From contig JAHBWI010000001.1 in the NCBI GenBank assembly GCA_019637075.1, forward strand, positions 835,143-899,142: DNA of 64,000 nucleotides, in the 5' to 3' direction. Under the pieces are notes generated by a model. The model was not told where the DNA came from and did not search any database. It saw only the letters and a list, made by a program, of their open reading frames with translations. Shown one piece after another: positions 16,986 through 25,421 of the stretch. The DNA comes from Nitrospiraceae bacterium (GTDB taxonomy: Bacteria; Nitrospirota; Nitrospiria; Nitrospirales; Nitrospiraceae). Numbering within the stretch: the stretch's first letter is position 1; every line of letters starts with the position of its first letter. Position numbers and translations under genes: made by a program.

Positions 16986-17854
16986 CACCAGCACAAGCCC
17001 AGGATTACTGCACGACGCTCACCAAGCAGAGCGGCAGCAATTTCTACTATTCGTTCTTGTTCCTGCCGAAGGCCCGACGCGAAGCCATGTACACGGTCTA
17101 CGCCTTCTGCAAGGAAGTGGACAACGCGGTCGACGAGCCTCCGCCCGGCAGCAACCCGCAGCATGAACTCCAGCGATGGCGCAAGGAATTGGATGCGGCC
17201 TACCAAGGCACCCCGACCTTTCCCGTAACCGTCAGCCTGGCGCAACATGCCAAGGAACTCGGCATTCCGAAAGCTTATTGCGAGGAACTCATCAAAGGCG
17301 TGGAGATGGACCTCAGCCGTCTGCGCTACGCTACATTCGACGATCTGTCGCTCTACTGTTACCGGGTTGCCTCAGTCGTGGGGCTCATCTGCCTCCACGT
17401 ATTCGGCGCGACCTCGCCGCGGGCGCAAGACTATGCCGTGAACTTGGGGATGGCTTTTCAATTGACCAACATTCTCAGGGACGTCGGCGGGGACGCGGAG
17501 GCCGGGCGCATCTACCTCCCGCAGGAGGACTTGGCGCGCTTCAAATATACCGAGGCGGATCTGTTGAGCCGCCGGGAAACCGCCGCGTTCACCGAGTTGA
17601 TGCGATTCGAGGTGGAACGAGCCAAGGAGTATTACGCCAAGGCCAAACGCGCTCTGGAGTCATTGTCTCCGCAAGAACAGCGCGCCCTGACCGTCGCGGA
17701 AATCATGCGGGCGGTCTACAGCCGGATCCTGCAACGCATCGAAGAATCCGACTACCGAATCTTCGGACCGCGCATCTCACTCAAGCCCAGCCACCGCCTT
17801 GCGCTCGCTGCGGGCGTGTGGCTCCGCTCCCGCTTTCAACGCGCCGCTTCATGA
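16982..17854 (+). CDS. hpnD: Presqualene diphosphate synthase HpnD
   Basis: A 290-residue trans-isoprenyl diphosphate synthase of the squalene/phytoene synthase family. The two aspartate-rich motifs are visible: EVDNAVDE (near residue 40) and NILRDVGGDAEAGRIYLP (near 165), along with YCYRVASVVGL. In the HpnCDE route, HpnD condenses two farnesyl diphosphates to presqualene diphosphate, which HpnC and HpnE convert to squalene for hopanoid synthesis. The product of the next gene, HpnE, supports HpnD over a phytoene synthase. No hpnC lies in this window. Start and stop overlap both neighbours by four bases. Confidence 0.92.
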   Translation: MTPAQAQDYCTTLTKQSGSNFYYSFLFLPKARREAMYTVYAFCKEVDNAVDEPPPGSNPQHELQRWRKELDAAYQGTPTFPVTVSLAQHAKELGIPKAYCEELIKGVEMDLSRLRYATFDDLSLYCYRVASVVGLICLHVFGATSPRAQDYAVNLGMAFQLTNILRDVGGDAEAGRIYLPQEDLARFKYTEADLLSRRETAAFTELMRFEVERAKEYYAKAKRALESLSPQEQRALTVAEIMRAVYSRILQRIEESDYRIFGPRISLKPSHRLALAAGVWLRSRFQRAAS

Positions 17855-19152
17855 GCGGCCAGGTGCTCATCCTGGGTGGAGGCATCGCGGGACTGACCGC
17901 GGCCCTGCACCTGCGTGAGCGCGGCTTTCAGGTGACGGTGACCGAGCAGGCCCCGCACGTCGGAGGCCGCCTCAGCCATGCACCGCCGCCCATGCTCCTT
18001 GGGGCCCACACCGCCACCTGGGCGCTGCTCAAAGAGCTGGAACAAGAGCCCTCGCTGCAACGGCTGCGGCATACTCCGATCGAATTTCTTCAGGCCGACG
18101 GCGGACGCGTCCAGTTTCTGCATCTCCCCCTACCTTCGCCGTTGAATACGCTGCTCGGCACGACTCTCTTCCAGGGACTCTCCATGCGGGACCGCTGGCA
18201 CCTCCTGTCATTCTTGGAGCGGACGTGGGAACAGGATCCCCCGCTCCCGAACGATCTCGAAATGCGTAGCGCCGACGAGTGGCTTGCCGGGATCGGACAG
18301 TCCGAACAGGCGCGGCGCGGCGTCTGGAATACCCTCTCCCGATTTCTGCTCGGTGCGTCGCTGGCGCAAGCGTCCGCCGCCATCTTCATGCGAACCCTGC
18401 GGCGAAGCTTCTTTACCGGTGCGCGCGCCACCAAAATGATCGTTCCCCAGCAGAACGCCGCAGCCTGCCTGATTGCGCCTCTCAAGGCTCGACTCGATGC
18501 CATGGGAGTCGTATTCCAATTCAATAGGACGGCGAGTCACATTCGATTCGATTCCGATCGAGTCTCTTCCGTTCAATTTACCGATCGTCAATCGTTTACG
18601 GCCGACTGGTATATCAGCGCCTTACCGCGTCGGCATCTCACCGCTCTGCTCTCGGAACGGGTCGTGACGCACTATGCCTATTTCCAACAACTTGGACGCC
18701 TCACGGAATCGCCGCTGGTCCTCGTGCACCTCCACCTTGACCAGCCGAGTACGGAGACGCAGGTCACGCTCCTCGAACAGCGCCCGTTCCATTGGCTGAT
18801 CTGCCAGCCGGATCACACGCTGCAAGCCCAGACCTCCAACGTCTGGGCCGTTGCAGTGGGGGCTCCTGAGTTAGCGGCCAAGGACGACCGGGATCTGATC
18901 AGCATGGCCACCGAAGAGGTACGACGCGCTTTCCATTCCCCAATCCCGGCGCCGATCCTGCGATCCCGATGCCATCGCGAGGAGCGAGGCATCCTCGACG
19001 TGGGTCCCGGCGCACAACAACACCGCCCCCTTCCGCAAAGTCCCTTTCGAAATTTCCTGATCGCAGGCGATTGGACCGACACAGGGTGGCCGGCGGTGCT
19101 GGAATCCGCCATCCTGAGCGGCCAACGCTGTGCGGCAGCGGTGGGAGCCTAG
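17851..19152 (+). CDS. hpnE: Hydroxysqualene dehydroxylase HpnE
   Basis: A 433-residue FAD-dependent amine-oxidase-type protein. The N-terminal dinucleotide-binding motif is ILGGGIAGLTAALHL, followed by an acidic end of the second strand and VGGRLSHA. The C-terminal FAD motif is AGDWTDTGWPAVLESAILSG. This is the squalene-associated FAD-dependent desaturase family, HpnE, which reduces hydroxysqualene to squalene. The ATG at 17851 overlaps the hpnD stop. The frame is open much further upstream, but that part lies within hpnD and is not coding here. Confidence 0.92.
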   Translation: MSGQVLILGGGIAGLTAALHLRERGFQVTVTEQAPHVGGRLSHAPPPMLLGAHTATWALLKELEQEPSLQRLRHTPIEFLQADGGRVQFLHLPLPSPLNTLLGTTLFQGLSMRDRWHLLSFLERTWEQDPPLPNDLEMRSADEWLAGIGQSEQARRGVWNTLSRFLLGASLAQASAAIFMRTLRRSFFTGARATKMIVPQQNAAACLIAPLKARLDAMGVVFQFNRTASHIRFDSDRVSSVQFTDRQSFTADWYISALPRRHLTALLSERVVTHYAYFQQLGRLTESPLVLVHLHLDQPSTETQVTLLEQRPFHWLICQPDHTLQAQTSNVWAVAVGAPELAAKDDRDLISMATEEVRRAFHSPIPAPILRSRCHREERGILDVGPGAQQHRPLPQSPFRNFLIAGDWTDTGWPAVLESAILSGQRCAAAVGA

Positions 19153-19207
19153 CGCTCATCTTCTGATTGAGGGTAGTAACGTGATCGAGGAAGGAGTACA
19201 AGAAGTG

Positions 19208-19564
19208 ATGCAGCAGAAGAGACAGCTGCCGACCGCGCGTATTCTCTGGAATGCTGGGACCTTGCGGATGCGAGTGTTGGCCGCTTGCGCGGCCCTGCTC
19301 CTCCTGGCCGGTTGCCGATCTTCCGCAGCCCCGATCCCACCGAGAGAACGGACCGAGGCGGAGATTCAGCGCGACCTCTACGAATGCGACCGATTGGCAT
19401 CACTCGGCAACGAACATCACTTCTGGGGCTCCGGTCCACCGGGATCTCAAAGCCCGTATAGCCCCGGAGGTTATCGCGACAACCTCCGCCAGTGGAACGG
19501 CATGACCGCGACGAACATGTCTCGTGAAACCTGCCTGGCCTCGAAAGGCTACCGGGTCGAGTAG
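19208..19564 (+). CDS. Small lipoprotein of unknown function
   Basis: A short protein with a hydrophobic segment ending in the lipobox LAGC, so the mature lipoprotein begins at that cysteine and is about 83 residues long. The mature part is polar, with paired cysteines (ECDR and ETCLASKGY). The C-terminal TCLASKGYRV pattern is seen in many small lipoproteins of unknown role. I place the start at ATG 19208 because AGGAG lies about 11 bases upstream; ATG 19268 would give a more typical short signal peptide and is a real alternative. It lies 55 bases after hpnE. Confidence 0.65.
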   Translation: MQQKRQLPTARILWNAGTLRMRVLAACAALLLLAGCRSSAAPIPPRERTEAEIQRDLYECDRLASLGNEHHFWGSGPPGSQSPYSPGGYRDNLRQWNGMTATNMSRETCLASKGYRVE

Positions 19565-19662
19565 TCCGACGGCTACGAATCGAGCACGGTAGCCCGTTCC
19601 TCCACCATTGACATCCCCACCTGCCGAGCCTAAGATGCGCTCCAATCTTTTCGGCGGGATCC

Positions 19663-20337
19663 ATGCAGGCTTCTCTCACACCGCTCCAACAGCTCGCCGC
19701 CTCACTCCACAACTGTCAGCGCTGCAAACTGGCCAAGCTCGGCCGCAGCCAGGTGGTCTTCGGTGTGGGGAACCCCCATGCCTCGATCATGTTCGTGGGG
19801 GAAGCGCCCGGGCAAAACGAAGATCTCAAGGGCGAGCCCTTCGTCGGCGCGGCGGGGAAGCTGCTGAACGACCTGCTGCAATCGGCGGGGCTCTCGCGCG
19901 ATGAGATCTACATCGCCAACGTCATCAAGTGCCGCCCCCCGAACAATCGGGACCCGGAACCGGACGAAGTGGATACCTGTAAGCCGTTCCTGCTCCAGCA
20001 AATCCAGATGATCCGTCCGAAGCTGGTGTGTACGTTGGGCAACTGGGCGACTCAGACCCTGCTCGAACGTAAGGTGGGGATCACGAAGGTGAAGGCCCAG
20101 GCGTTTTACTTGAAAGATTTTGTGATCTTCCCCCTGCTGCACCCGGCAGCGGCGCTGCACCAGGGAAACCTGCTCCCGGTGCTCAAGGAAGATTTCAAGA
20201 AGCTGAAAGACTTTTTGGACAAGCACTCCCAGTCGACCGCAAACACCACAACTCAGCCTGCAGCTCCTTCACCAGCTCGTTCGCTGCACATCGAGCCTCC
20301 GGCAGCACCGGCCCAACAAATGGATCTCTTCTCGTAG
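19663..20337 (+). CDS. Uracil-DNA glycosylase, family 4 (iron-sulfur)
   Basis: A 224-residue DNA repair enzyme that removes uracil from DNA. It has the family 4 hallmarks: Cys18 and Cys21 (NCQRC) with two further cysteines in NVIKCRPP and DTCKPF for the 4Fe-4S cluster, the GEAPGQNED water-activating motif, GAAGKLLN, and the C-terminal HPAAALH motif. The last 35 residues are a low-complexity Thr/Ala/Pro tail ending in QQMDLFS, which resembles the short clamp-binding peptide (QxxDLF) used to dock on the DNA polymerase III beta clamp. No strong ribosome-binding site precedes the ATG. Confidence 0.93.
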   Translation: MQASLTPLQQLAASLHNCQRCKLAKLGRSQVVFGVGNPHASIMFVGEAPGQNEDLKGEPFVGAAGKLLNDLLQSAGLSRDEIYIANVIKCRPPNNRDPEPDEVDTCKPFLLQQIQMIRPKLVCTLGNWATQTLLERKVGITKVKAQAFYLKDFVIFPLLHPAAALHQGNLLPVLKEDFKKLKDFLDKHSQSTANTTTQPAAPSPARSLHIEPPAAPAQQMDLFS

Positions 20338-20625
20338 ACGCGTCTCTCGTGGCCCATATCTCGTCGCTCGCCACTCCTTCTGCGATGGAGGAAATGCCGC
20401 GCGCGACGACAGATGCGCTGAATGGGAAGCAGGACCCGCAGGAACTGGATTCGGTGTAGGTCAAACGAATCCAATTGAGCGACATGTACATTCGAGCGGG
20501 TGCCGCGGCGATCTGGCGCCCCGCTGCGCGCAGCGTAAGGGCCCCACTGGGTGATGGGTGGAGCGAGGCCGGACGCGCTGGATTGGGTATGAGACCTGCG
20601 GTGGTCGTGGACCACTGAGCAAATT
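20338..20625. other. Gene-free interval
   Basis: Between the glycosylase and the minus-strand terminator I see no convincing gene. Short frames on both strands look random. There is a GC-rich self-complementary stretch near 20510-20535 (GGCGCC and CTGCGCGCAG). No tRNA-like or promoter-like sequence stands out. Confidence 0.5.
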
Positions 20626-20668
20626 GTGGCTAAAACGAAAATGCCGCGAGACCACTAGATAGCGGCAT
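20626..20668 (-). terminator. Rho-independent terminator of the 20.7-22.2 kb operon
   Basis: On the minus strand ATGCCGC (20662-20668) pairs with GCGGCAT (20641-20647) around a 14-base loop, followed by TTTTCGTTTT. It lies just past the stop codon of the gene ending at 20702. Confidence 0.7.
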
Positions 20669-20701
20669 CGCGGCAATCCGCAACCGTCTGACCGGTAAGT
20701 A

Positions 20702-21157
20702 CTAGGCTTTCGATTCGATCTTTTCCGACTTCTCGGAGTCCGCAGCCTCGCCGCCGTCTTCTTCGGCCGGCTTTTCCTCTTCCGGCTGTTCGAACCAGGC
20801 CACCAACATTTCTTCCCACCAGGCCTCGTCCACCGAAGGGCCCGGATCGGTGCCTAAGAAGGCGACGTCGTCCTTGGTGATGCCCTCGCCCACCTGATTC
20901 GGCTGGAACTTGGCGCGGTCGATGACTTCCTTGGTGGCGTAGCCGCCGATGATCCAGGAATCCGGATCGGCCCGCCGAGACTTATAGGCTTTGAGCCCGA
21001 GCTTCAGATACATGAAGATCTTTTGCTGCTGCTCGTCGCCGACCCCGCTCTGCGGTAGGCTGAGCGTTTTTTCGATCTTCTTTCTCCAATGCCGATCGTC
21101 ATAGCGCGACGTGATCAGCTGGAGCATCAATTTTCCCAGTTCCGCATCAAGTGCCAT
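20702..21157 (-). CDS. Hypothetical protein with acidic C-terminus
   Basis: A 151-residue soluble protein I do not recognise. The first 110 residues are mixed and charged (KLMLQLITSRYDDRHWRKKI near the start), and the last 30 are almost entirely Glu, Lys, Ala and Ser. The segment DPDSWIIGGYATKEVIDRAKF is reminiscent of a folded domain, but no family comes to mind. GGAGAGGG lies before the ATG at 21157. Its start overlaps the end of the preceding gene by 11 bases, so the two are coupled. Confidence 0.75.
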   Translation of the reverse strand: MALDAELGKLMLQLITSRYDDRHWRKKIEKTLSLPQSGVGDEQQQKIFMYLKLGLKAYKSRRADPDSWIIGGYATKEVIDRAKFQPNQVGEGITKDDVAFLGTDPGPSVDEAWWEEMLVAWFEQPEEEKPAEEDGGEAADSEKSEKIESKA

Positions 21158-21455
21158 GTTCCCTCTCCGGTTGCTCGTCTTCGTGAAGATCGACCGTATC
21201 GCGAAGCCCTTCGGCCTCCAACAGTTCCTTGGCAGCCTTATGCTGCGCGACCGGCACGTGAAAAAACAACCCCGTGTACGTCCCCCCGAAGAGGGTACCG
21301 AGGATGGAATCGTTCCGGTACTCTTCCAACTCAACGGCATAGTCGACGCCCGCACCGTTCAGGGTCGACTCAGCCGCCTCTGCGTCCCTCGTCGTGCCGG
21401 CGATGTAGACCAGGCCGAGCGGCTCCGCAAATGACGCCAACCCTCGTCGTGCCAT
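21147..21455 (-). CDS. Small protein with DUF2007-like fold signature
   Basis: A 102-residue soluble protein. The segment VYIAGTTRDAEAAESTLNGAGVDYAVE has the strand-helix-strand pattern seen in DUF2007-type 'putative signal transducing' proteins, followed by a central GTLFGGTYTGLFFHVPV and an acidic C-terminus. The assignment is tentative. AGGTGG precedes the ATG at 21455. It overlaps the downstream gene by 11 bases and follows the dienelactone hydrolase gene by 15 bases, making one operon of three. Confidence 0.65.
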   Translation of the reverse strand: MARRGLASFAEPLGLVYIAGTTRDAEAAESTLNGAGVDYAVELEEYRNDSILGTLFGGTYTGLFFHVPVAQHKAAKELLEAEGLRDTVDLHEDEQPEREHGT

Positions 21456-21470
21456 TCCGGCCCACCTGCC

Positions 21471-22175
21471 TCAGGCCTTGAGGTATTGCTGAAAAAACGC
21501 CATCGCCCTGCCCCAGGCATCCTTGGCCTCCGCCGGACGATAGACTTCTTTCCGCGTATCGTTGAAAAACGCGTGCGTCGCCCCGGGGTACGTTTTGATC
21601 TCACCAACCTTCTGGTACTTTTTCAGGGCCCCGGCCAACCGTTGCACGTCGGCCTTCGTGATCCAGCCATCGTCTTCGCCGTAAATGTAGAGAATGGGGC
21701 AGGCCAACTGCTGCAGGGGCGCATCCGGATTCGGCACCTGTCCATAGAAAGGAACGGCGGCCTTCAACTCCTTCGTCTCGCAAGGCAGCCGCAACGCATA
21801 CGATCCCCCCATACAGAATCCCATGACCCCCAAGCGGGCGGCATCGACTTCCGGCACGGACTTGAGGTAGGTGATCGTGGCCAAGAGATCTTTGATCCCG
21901 TCTTCCTGCTTCAGCCGGTTCATCAACTCACCGGCTTCGTTCGGATTCTTTGTCACGACGTGACCGAAGCGCGAGTAGAGATCCGGTGCGATGGCCACGT
22001 AGCCGGCAGCGGCGCAGCGGCGGGCAATGTCCTTCACATGGTCATTGAGCCCCCACCACTCCTGCACTACGATCAGCGCGGGAAGTTTGCCTTTACTATC
22101 CGGTGCCGCCACATAAGACGACAATTGGACGCCCGCTCCGGGAAATTGCACCGTCGTCTCGCGAATGGTCCCCAA
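21471..22175 (-). CDS. Dienelactone hydrolase family protein
   Basis: A 234-residue alpha/beta hydrolase. The catalytic cysteine sits in GFCMGG, the aspartate in YGEDDGW and the histidine in GATHAFF, the triad of carboxymethylenebutenolidases. QEWWGLNDHVKDIARR is a conserved N-terminal block of the family. Many members are general esterases rather than dienelactone-specific. The start is TTG at 22175, with GGAGG only five bases upstream, which is persuasive in the absence of a nearby ATG. It has no signal peptide and is cytoplasmic. Confidence 0.9.
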   Translation of the reverse strand: MGTIRETTVQFPGAGVQLSSYVAAPDSKGKLPALIVVQEWWGLNDHVKDIARRCAAAGYVAIAPDLYSRFGHVVTKNPNEAGELMNRLKQEDGIKDLLATITYLKSVPEVDAARLGVMGFCMGGSYALRLPCETKELKAAVPFYGQVPNPDAPLQQLACPILYIYGEDDGWITKADVQRLAGALKKYQKVGEIKTYPGATHAFFNDTRKEVYRPAEAKDAWGRAMAFFQQYLKA

Positions 22176-22220
22176 GGTACCTCCAGAACTGACTAGCGCC
22201 GGTGGCGCGAACTGACTCTC

Positions 22221-22241
22221 CGCAGGATGCTCAAAAAGTTC
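22221..22241. repeat. Fragment of the dispersed intergenic repeat
   Basis: GCAGGATGCTCAAAAAG resembles the reverse complement of the right arm of the copies at 2970 and 15099 (catcct preceded by ttttca). Only the arm is present. It lies in the spacer between the hydrolase start and the tldE stop. Confidence 0.35.
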
Positions 22242-22317
22242 GTGCGGCCGGCGGTAAAAGGGTTAGACCCGATCATGCGGCTCTCACCATATGCCATACG
22301 CCATCAGCTATGGGCTC

Positions 22318-23676
22318 TTAGGATCCGGCGATGGTCATGTCCGCCAGCTTGATCGTCGGACTCGCTACACGGCCGCGAAAAACCAAATCCGAGCCGATCG
22401 TTTCAATCCCGGCATACATGCGCTTCAGGTTGCCGGCGATCGTGATCTCCTCAACCGGGTAGGCCAATTCTCCGTTCTCGATCCAGAACCCGCTGGCCCC
22501 GCGCGAATAATCGCCTGTGACCATATTGATGCCGAAGCCGATCAGATCCGTGACATACAGTCCATGCTTCACCGAGGCGATGATTTCCTCCGGGCTCTTG
22601 GTGCCGGGGACCATGTAAAAATTGGTCGGGCCTGCGGAGGGGCTTTCGCCGATGCTGCGCGAGGCGTTGCCCGTCGAAGGCAGTCCCAGCTTCTTCCCCG
22701 AGTAGGTATCGAGCAGATAGCTGGTCAGCCGCCCCCGTTCGACCACAGCCTGCTTCCGGGTCGGCAAGCCTTCTCCGTCAAACGGGCGCGTACCGAGACC
22801 GCCCGGCAATCGGCCGTCATCATAAATCGTCACGAACTCCGGCGCGATCTGCTGGCCCAATTGCCCGATCAAGAACGAGGCCCCCTTGTACAGTGCGTAT
22901 CCGGACAAACCGCTGCAGAGATGGCCGAGCAGGCTGCCCGCTATTTCCTGTTCGAAAATCACCGGCGCGCTGCAAGTCGGGACCTTGCGCGCCCCAAGCC
23001 GGCGGAGGGTGCGACGCGCCGCCTCTTTTCCGATCACATCGGGGCTCTCCAATTTGGCGAACGACCGATGCACACCGTACCAGTAGTCACGCTGCATCCC
23101 GCCCGCGTCGGATGCGACGGGTGTCACCGAGAGAGAAAAGCTGCTGTTTCGGTACTGACCGAGAAACCCGTGGCTGTTGGCCAAGACGATTCGGCCGGAC
23201 GACGAGTCACAATCGGCGCCCTCGCTGTTCGTAATCCGCGGGTCTGCCGCGAAAGCCGCACGCTCGGCCCGCAACGCGAGGTCGATCTGCTGATCCGTCT
23301 GCAGCGTGGTGGGGTCGTAAATTTGCAGGTCGCCGCATTCGCCCGCATACTGTCCCGGCTCCGGTAGTCCGGACACCGGATCTTCGACGACGGCCTGTGC
23401 CAGCGCACAGGTTTCCCCCACGAACCGATCCAACGCCTCGCGCGAAAAATCCGAGGTCGAAGCGCTCGCAGACCGGGCGCCGAAGAACACGCGCAGGCCC
23501 AGCCGCTTTTCTTTCGCCTTGGTCAAACGATCCACCGCCGCCATTCGAACTTGGACCGACAGCGTCTCGCCGTCGGCGACCATGACGTCCGCGGCCGTGG
23601 CACCGCATTGCTTGGCGCGAGCCAGCAGATCCTGCGCCAACTCTCGATAGTCCCATTGCGTGGTCAGTTGTGTCAT
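22318..23676 (-). CDS. pmbA: TldE/PmbA family protein
   Basis: The non-catalytic partner of TldD in a heterodimeric metalloprotease that degrades unfolded peptides and matures certain modified peptides. The 452-residue product has the family body: an N-terminal helical domain (DVMVADGETLSVQVR), the central SSSGRIVLANSHGFLGQYR block, a GDYSRGASGFWIENGELAYPVE region and EITIAGNLKRM near the C-terminus. As expected for TldE, the HExxxH zinc motif is absent. AAGGC precedes the ATG, and tldD lies just three bases upstream, so both are made together. Confidence 0.92.
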   Translation of the reverse strand: MTQLTTQWDYRELAQDLLARAKQCGATAADVMVADGETLSVQVRMAAVDRLTKAKEKRLGLRVFFGARSASASTSDFSREALDRFVGETCALAQAVVEDPVSGLPEPGQYAGECGDLQIYDPTTLQTDQQIDLALRAERAAFAADPRITNSEGADCDSSSGRIVLANSHGFLGQYRNSSFSLSVTPVASDAGGMQRDYWYGVHRSFAKLESPDVIGKEAARRTLRRLGARKVPTCSAPVIFEQEIAGSLLGHLCSGLSGYALYKGASFLIGQLGQQIAPEFVTIYDDGRLPGGLGTRPFDGEGLPTRKQAVVERGRLTSYLLDTYSGKKLGLPSTGNASRSIGESPSAGPTNFYMVPGTKSPEEIIASVKHGLYVTDLIGFGINMVTGDYSRGASGFWIENGELAYPVEEITIAGNLKRMYAGIETIGSDLVFRGRVASPTIKLADMTIAGS

Positions 23677-23679
23677 CGT

Positions 23680-25116
23680 TTATGCCTTGGTTCCGCCGAC
23701 GGTGATTTCATCGATCTTGATCGTCGGCAGCCCGACGCCGACCGGCACCGACTGGCCGTCCTTGCCGCACGTTCCAATCCCTTCATCCAACCTCAAATCG
23801 TGTCCGACCATCGACACCTTCGTCAGGATCTCAGGCCCATTGCCGATCAAGGTCGCGCCCTTCACGGGCTTGGTCACCTTTCCATCCTCGATCAGGTAGG
23901 CCTCGCTGGCGGAAAACACGAACTTGCCGTTGGTAATGTCCACTTGGCCGCCGCCGAACGAAACGGCGTACAGCCCCTTCTTGACGGACTTGATGATGTC
24001 CTGCGGGTCGGATTCCCCTGCCAGCATGAACGTGTTGGTCATCCGCGGAAGCACGACGCTCTGGTAGCTCTCGCGCCGTCCATTGCCGGTCAACGGAATC
24101 CCCATCAACTTCGCATTCAACTTGTCCGTGATATAGCCGCGGAGGATGCCCCGTTCGATCAAGACGGTTCGGCCGGTGGGGGTTCCTTCGTCGTCGATGT
24201 TCAACGAGCCTCGACGAAACGGCAAGGTGCCGTCATCTACGATCGTACAGACTTCCGACGCCACCTTTTTGCCGACAAGGCTGGAGAAGGCCGACGTCTT
24301 CTTGCGATTGAAGTCTGCCTCAAGGCCGTGACCGATGGCCTCATGGAGCAGAATGCCGGGCCAGCCGCCGCCCAACACGACAGGCATAACGCCGGCCGGA
24401 GCATCCACTGCGCTGAGGTTGAGGATCGCCTCCCGGGCCGCTTCACGGGCAAACTGCAAGAATCGCTGGCCATCCCGGAAGTAATCCAGACCGACTCGTC
24501 CACCGCCGCCGAACGTCCCCACCTGCCGATTGCCGTTGTCTTCCGCGATGCAGGTGACTTGAAGGCGAGACAGGGGCTGCATGTCTCCGACCATCATGCC
24601 GTCCGAGGTGGCAACGACCATGATCTTGTATTCAGTATTGAACGCCGCCATGACGTTCTTGATGCGAGGGTCGTAGCGCCGCGCTTCGGCATCGATGGCG
24701 TTGAGCAACTCGACCCGGTCCTTCGTCGCGACCTCGATATTGGCCCGCTCGTGCGGGTACAGGTTCCGGGCCAGCGGAGGCCGGTGAGTCACCGCAACCG
24801 GCGTCGTGCCCTGGCTGGACTGCGCAATGTACCGGGCCGTGTCGGCTGCGATTTCCAAGTCTTTCTTGGTCAGTTCATCGGAGTAGGCAAAACCGGTCTT
24901 CTCACCCGAGATTGCACGCACGCCCACGCCCTGACCGATATTTTTTGTCGCCCGTTTGACGATCCCCTCTTCCATGGAGACCGACTCGGATTGACAGTAT
25001 TCGAAGTAGAGGTCGGCATAGTCGACGTTCGACACCTTCACCCGACCCAAGGCCTGCTCGACTTCTCGATCACTGACACCAAAGCGTGTCAGCGATCCGG
25101 ACTGCTCAGTCGCCAT
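23680..25116 (-). CDS. tldD: Metalloprotease TldD
   Basis: The catalytic subunit of the TldD/TldE protease. The 478-residue product contains the zinc motif HEAIGHGLE (HExxxH) in its centre and the C-terminal family block PVKGATLIGNGPEILTKV. The N-terminal region (ADLYFEYCQSESVSMEEG) and GVGVRAISGEKTGFAYSDEL fit the family throughout. A strong AAGGAG site lies before the ATG and a minus-strand promoter at 25263-25292 should drive it with pmbA. The pair is complete; I see no small precursor peptide gene next to it. Confidence 0.95.
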   Translation of the reverse strand: MATEQSGSLTRFGVSDREVEQALGRVKVSNVDYADLYFEYCQSESVSMEEGIVKRATKNIGQGVGVRAISGEKTGFAYSDELTKKDLEIAADTARYIAQSSQGTTPVAVTHRPPLARNLYPHERANIEVATKDRVELLNAIDAEARRYDPRIKNVMAAFNTEYKIMVVATSDGMMVGDMQPLSRLQVTCIAEDNGNRQVGTFGGGGRVGLDYFRDGQRFLQFAREAAREAILNLSAVDAPAGVMPVVLGGGWPGILLHEAIGHGLEADFNRKKTSAFSSLVGKKVASEVCTIVDDGTLPFRRGSLNIDDEGTPTGRTVLIERGILRGYITDKLNAKLMGIPLTGNGRRESYQSVVLPRMTNTFMLAGESDPQDIIKSVKKGLYAVSFGGGQVDITNGKFVFSASEAYLIEDGKVTKPVKGATLIGNGPEILTKVSMVGHDLRLDEGIGTCGKDGQSVPVGVGLPTIKIDEITVGGTKA

Positions 25117-25262
25117 GATACGTTCTCCTTGTGACCGGCTTCATTGGACCCTCCGCGGCGCAAGTTCGCTCGGACCGCAAACGGCTACCATTGGAAGGTT
25201 GGTCGTTCAGAAGGGGGTTCGTCACCGACCGTGAAACATTTTGTCGCGTTCGACGGTGCGCG

Positions 25263-25292
25263 AGTATAGCCCATTCATTTCCTGAGCCGCAA
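25263..25292 (-). promoter_or_regulatory. Promoter for tldD-pmbA
   Basis: On the minus strand TTGCGG, an 18-base spacer and TATACT. The leader would be about 140 bases. Confidence 0.5.
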
Positions 25293-25343
25293 TGCGAATG
25301 CGCTCGAACCATCTGCAATTACAGCGAAATCCGGAAATTTCGT

Positions 25344-25372
25344 TTGACTTTCTCATGTCCCGAGTCTAGACT
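25344..25372 (+). promoter_or_regulatory. Promoter for uppS and the downstream envelope genes
   Basis: TTGACT at 25344-25349, a 17-base spacer and TAGACT at 25367-25372, about 50 bases before the uppS ATG. The two divergent promoters are the only signals seen in the 305-base tldD-uppS gap. Confidence 0.65.
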
Positions 25373-25421
25373 CACTTTACCCTCCGGATCAGCTCCAAAG
25401 AAAGGGTAAACACACCGCTCC

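Noticed and set aside
17176..17850. Extension of hpnE upstream by 225 residues
   Set aside because: It lies wholly within hpnD in another frame; the flavin-binding motif begins right after the ATG at 17851.
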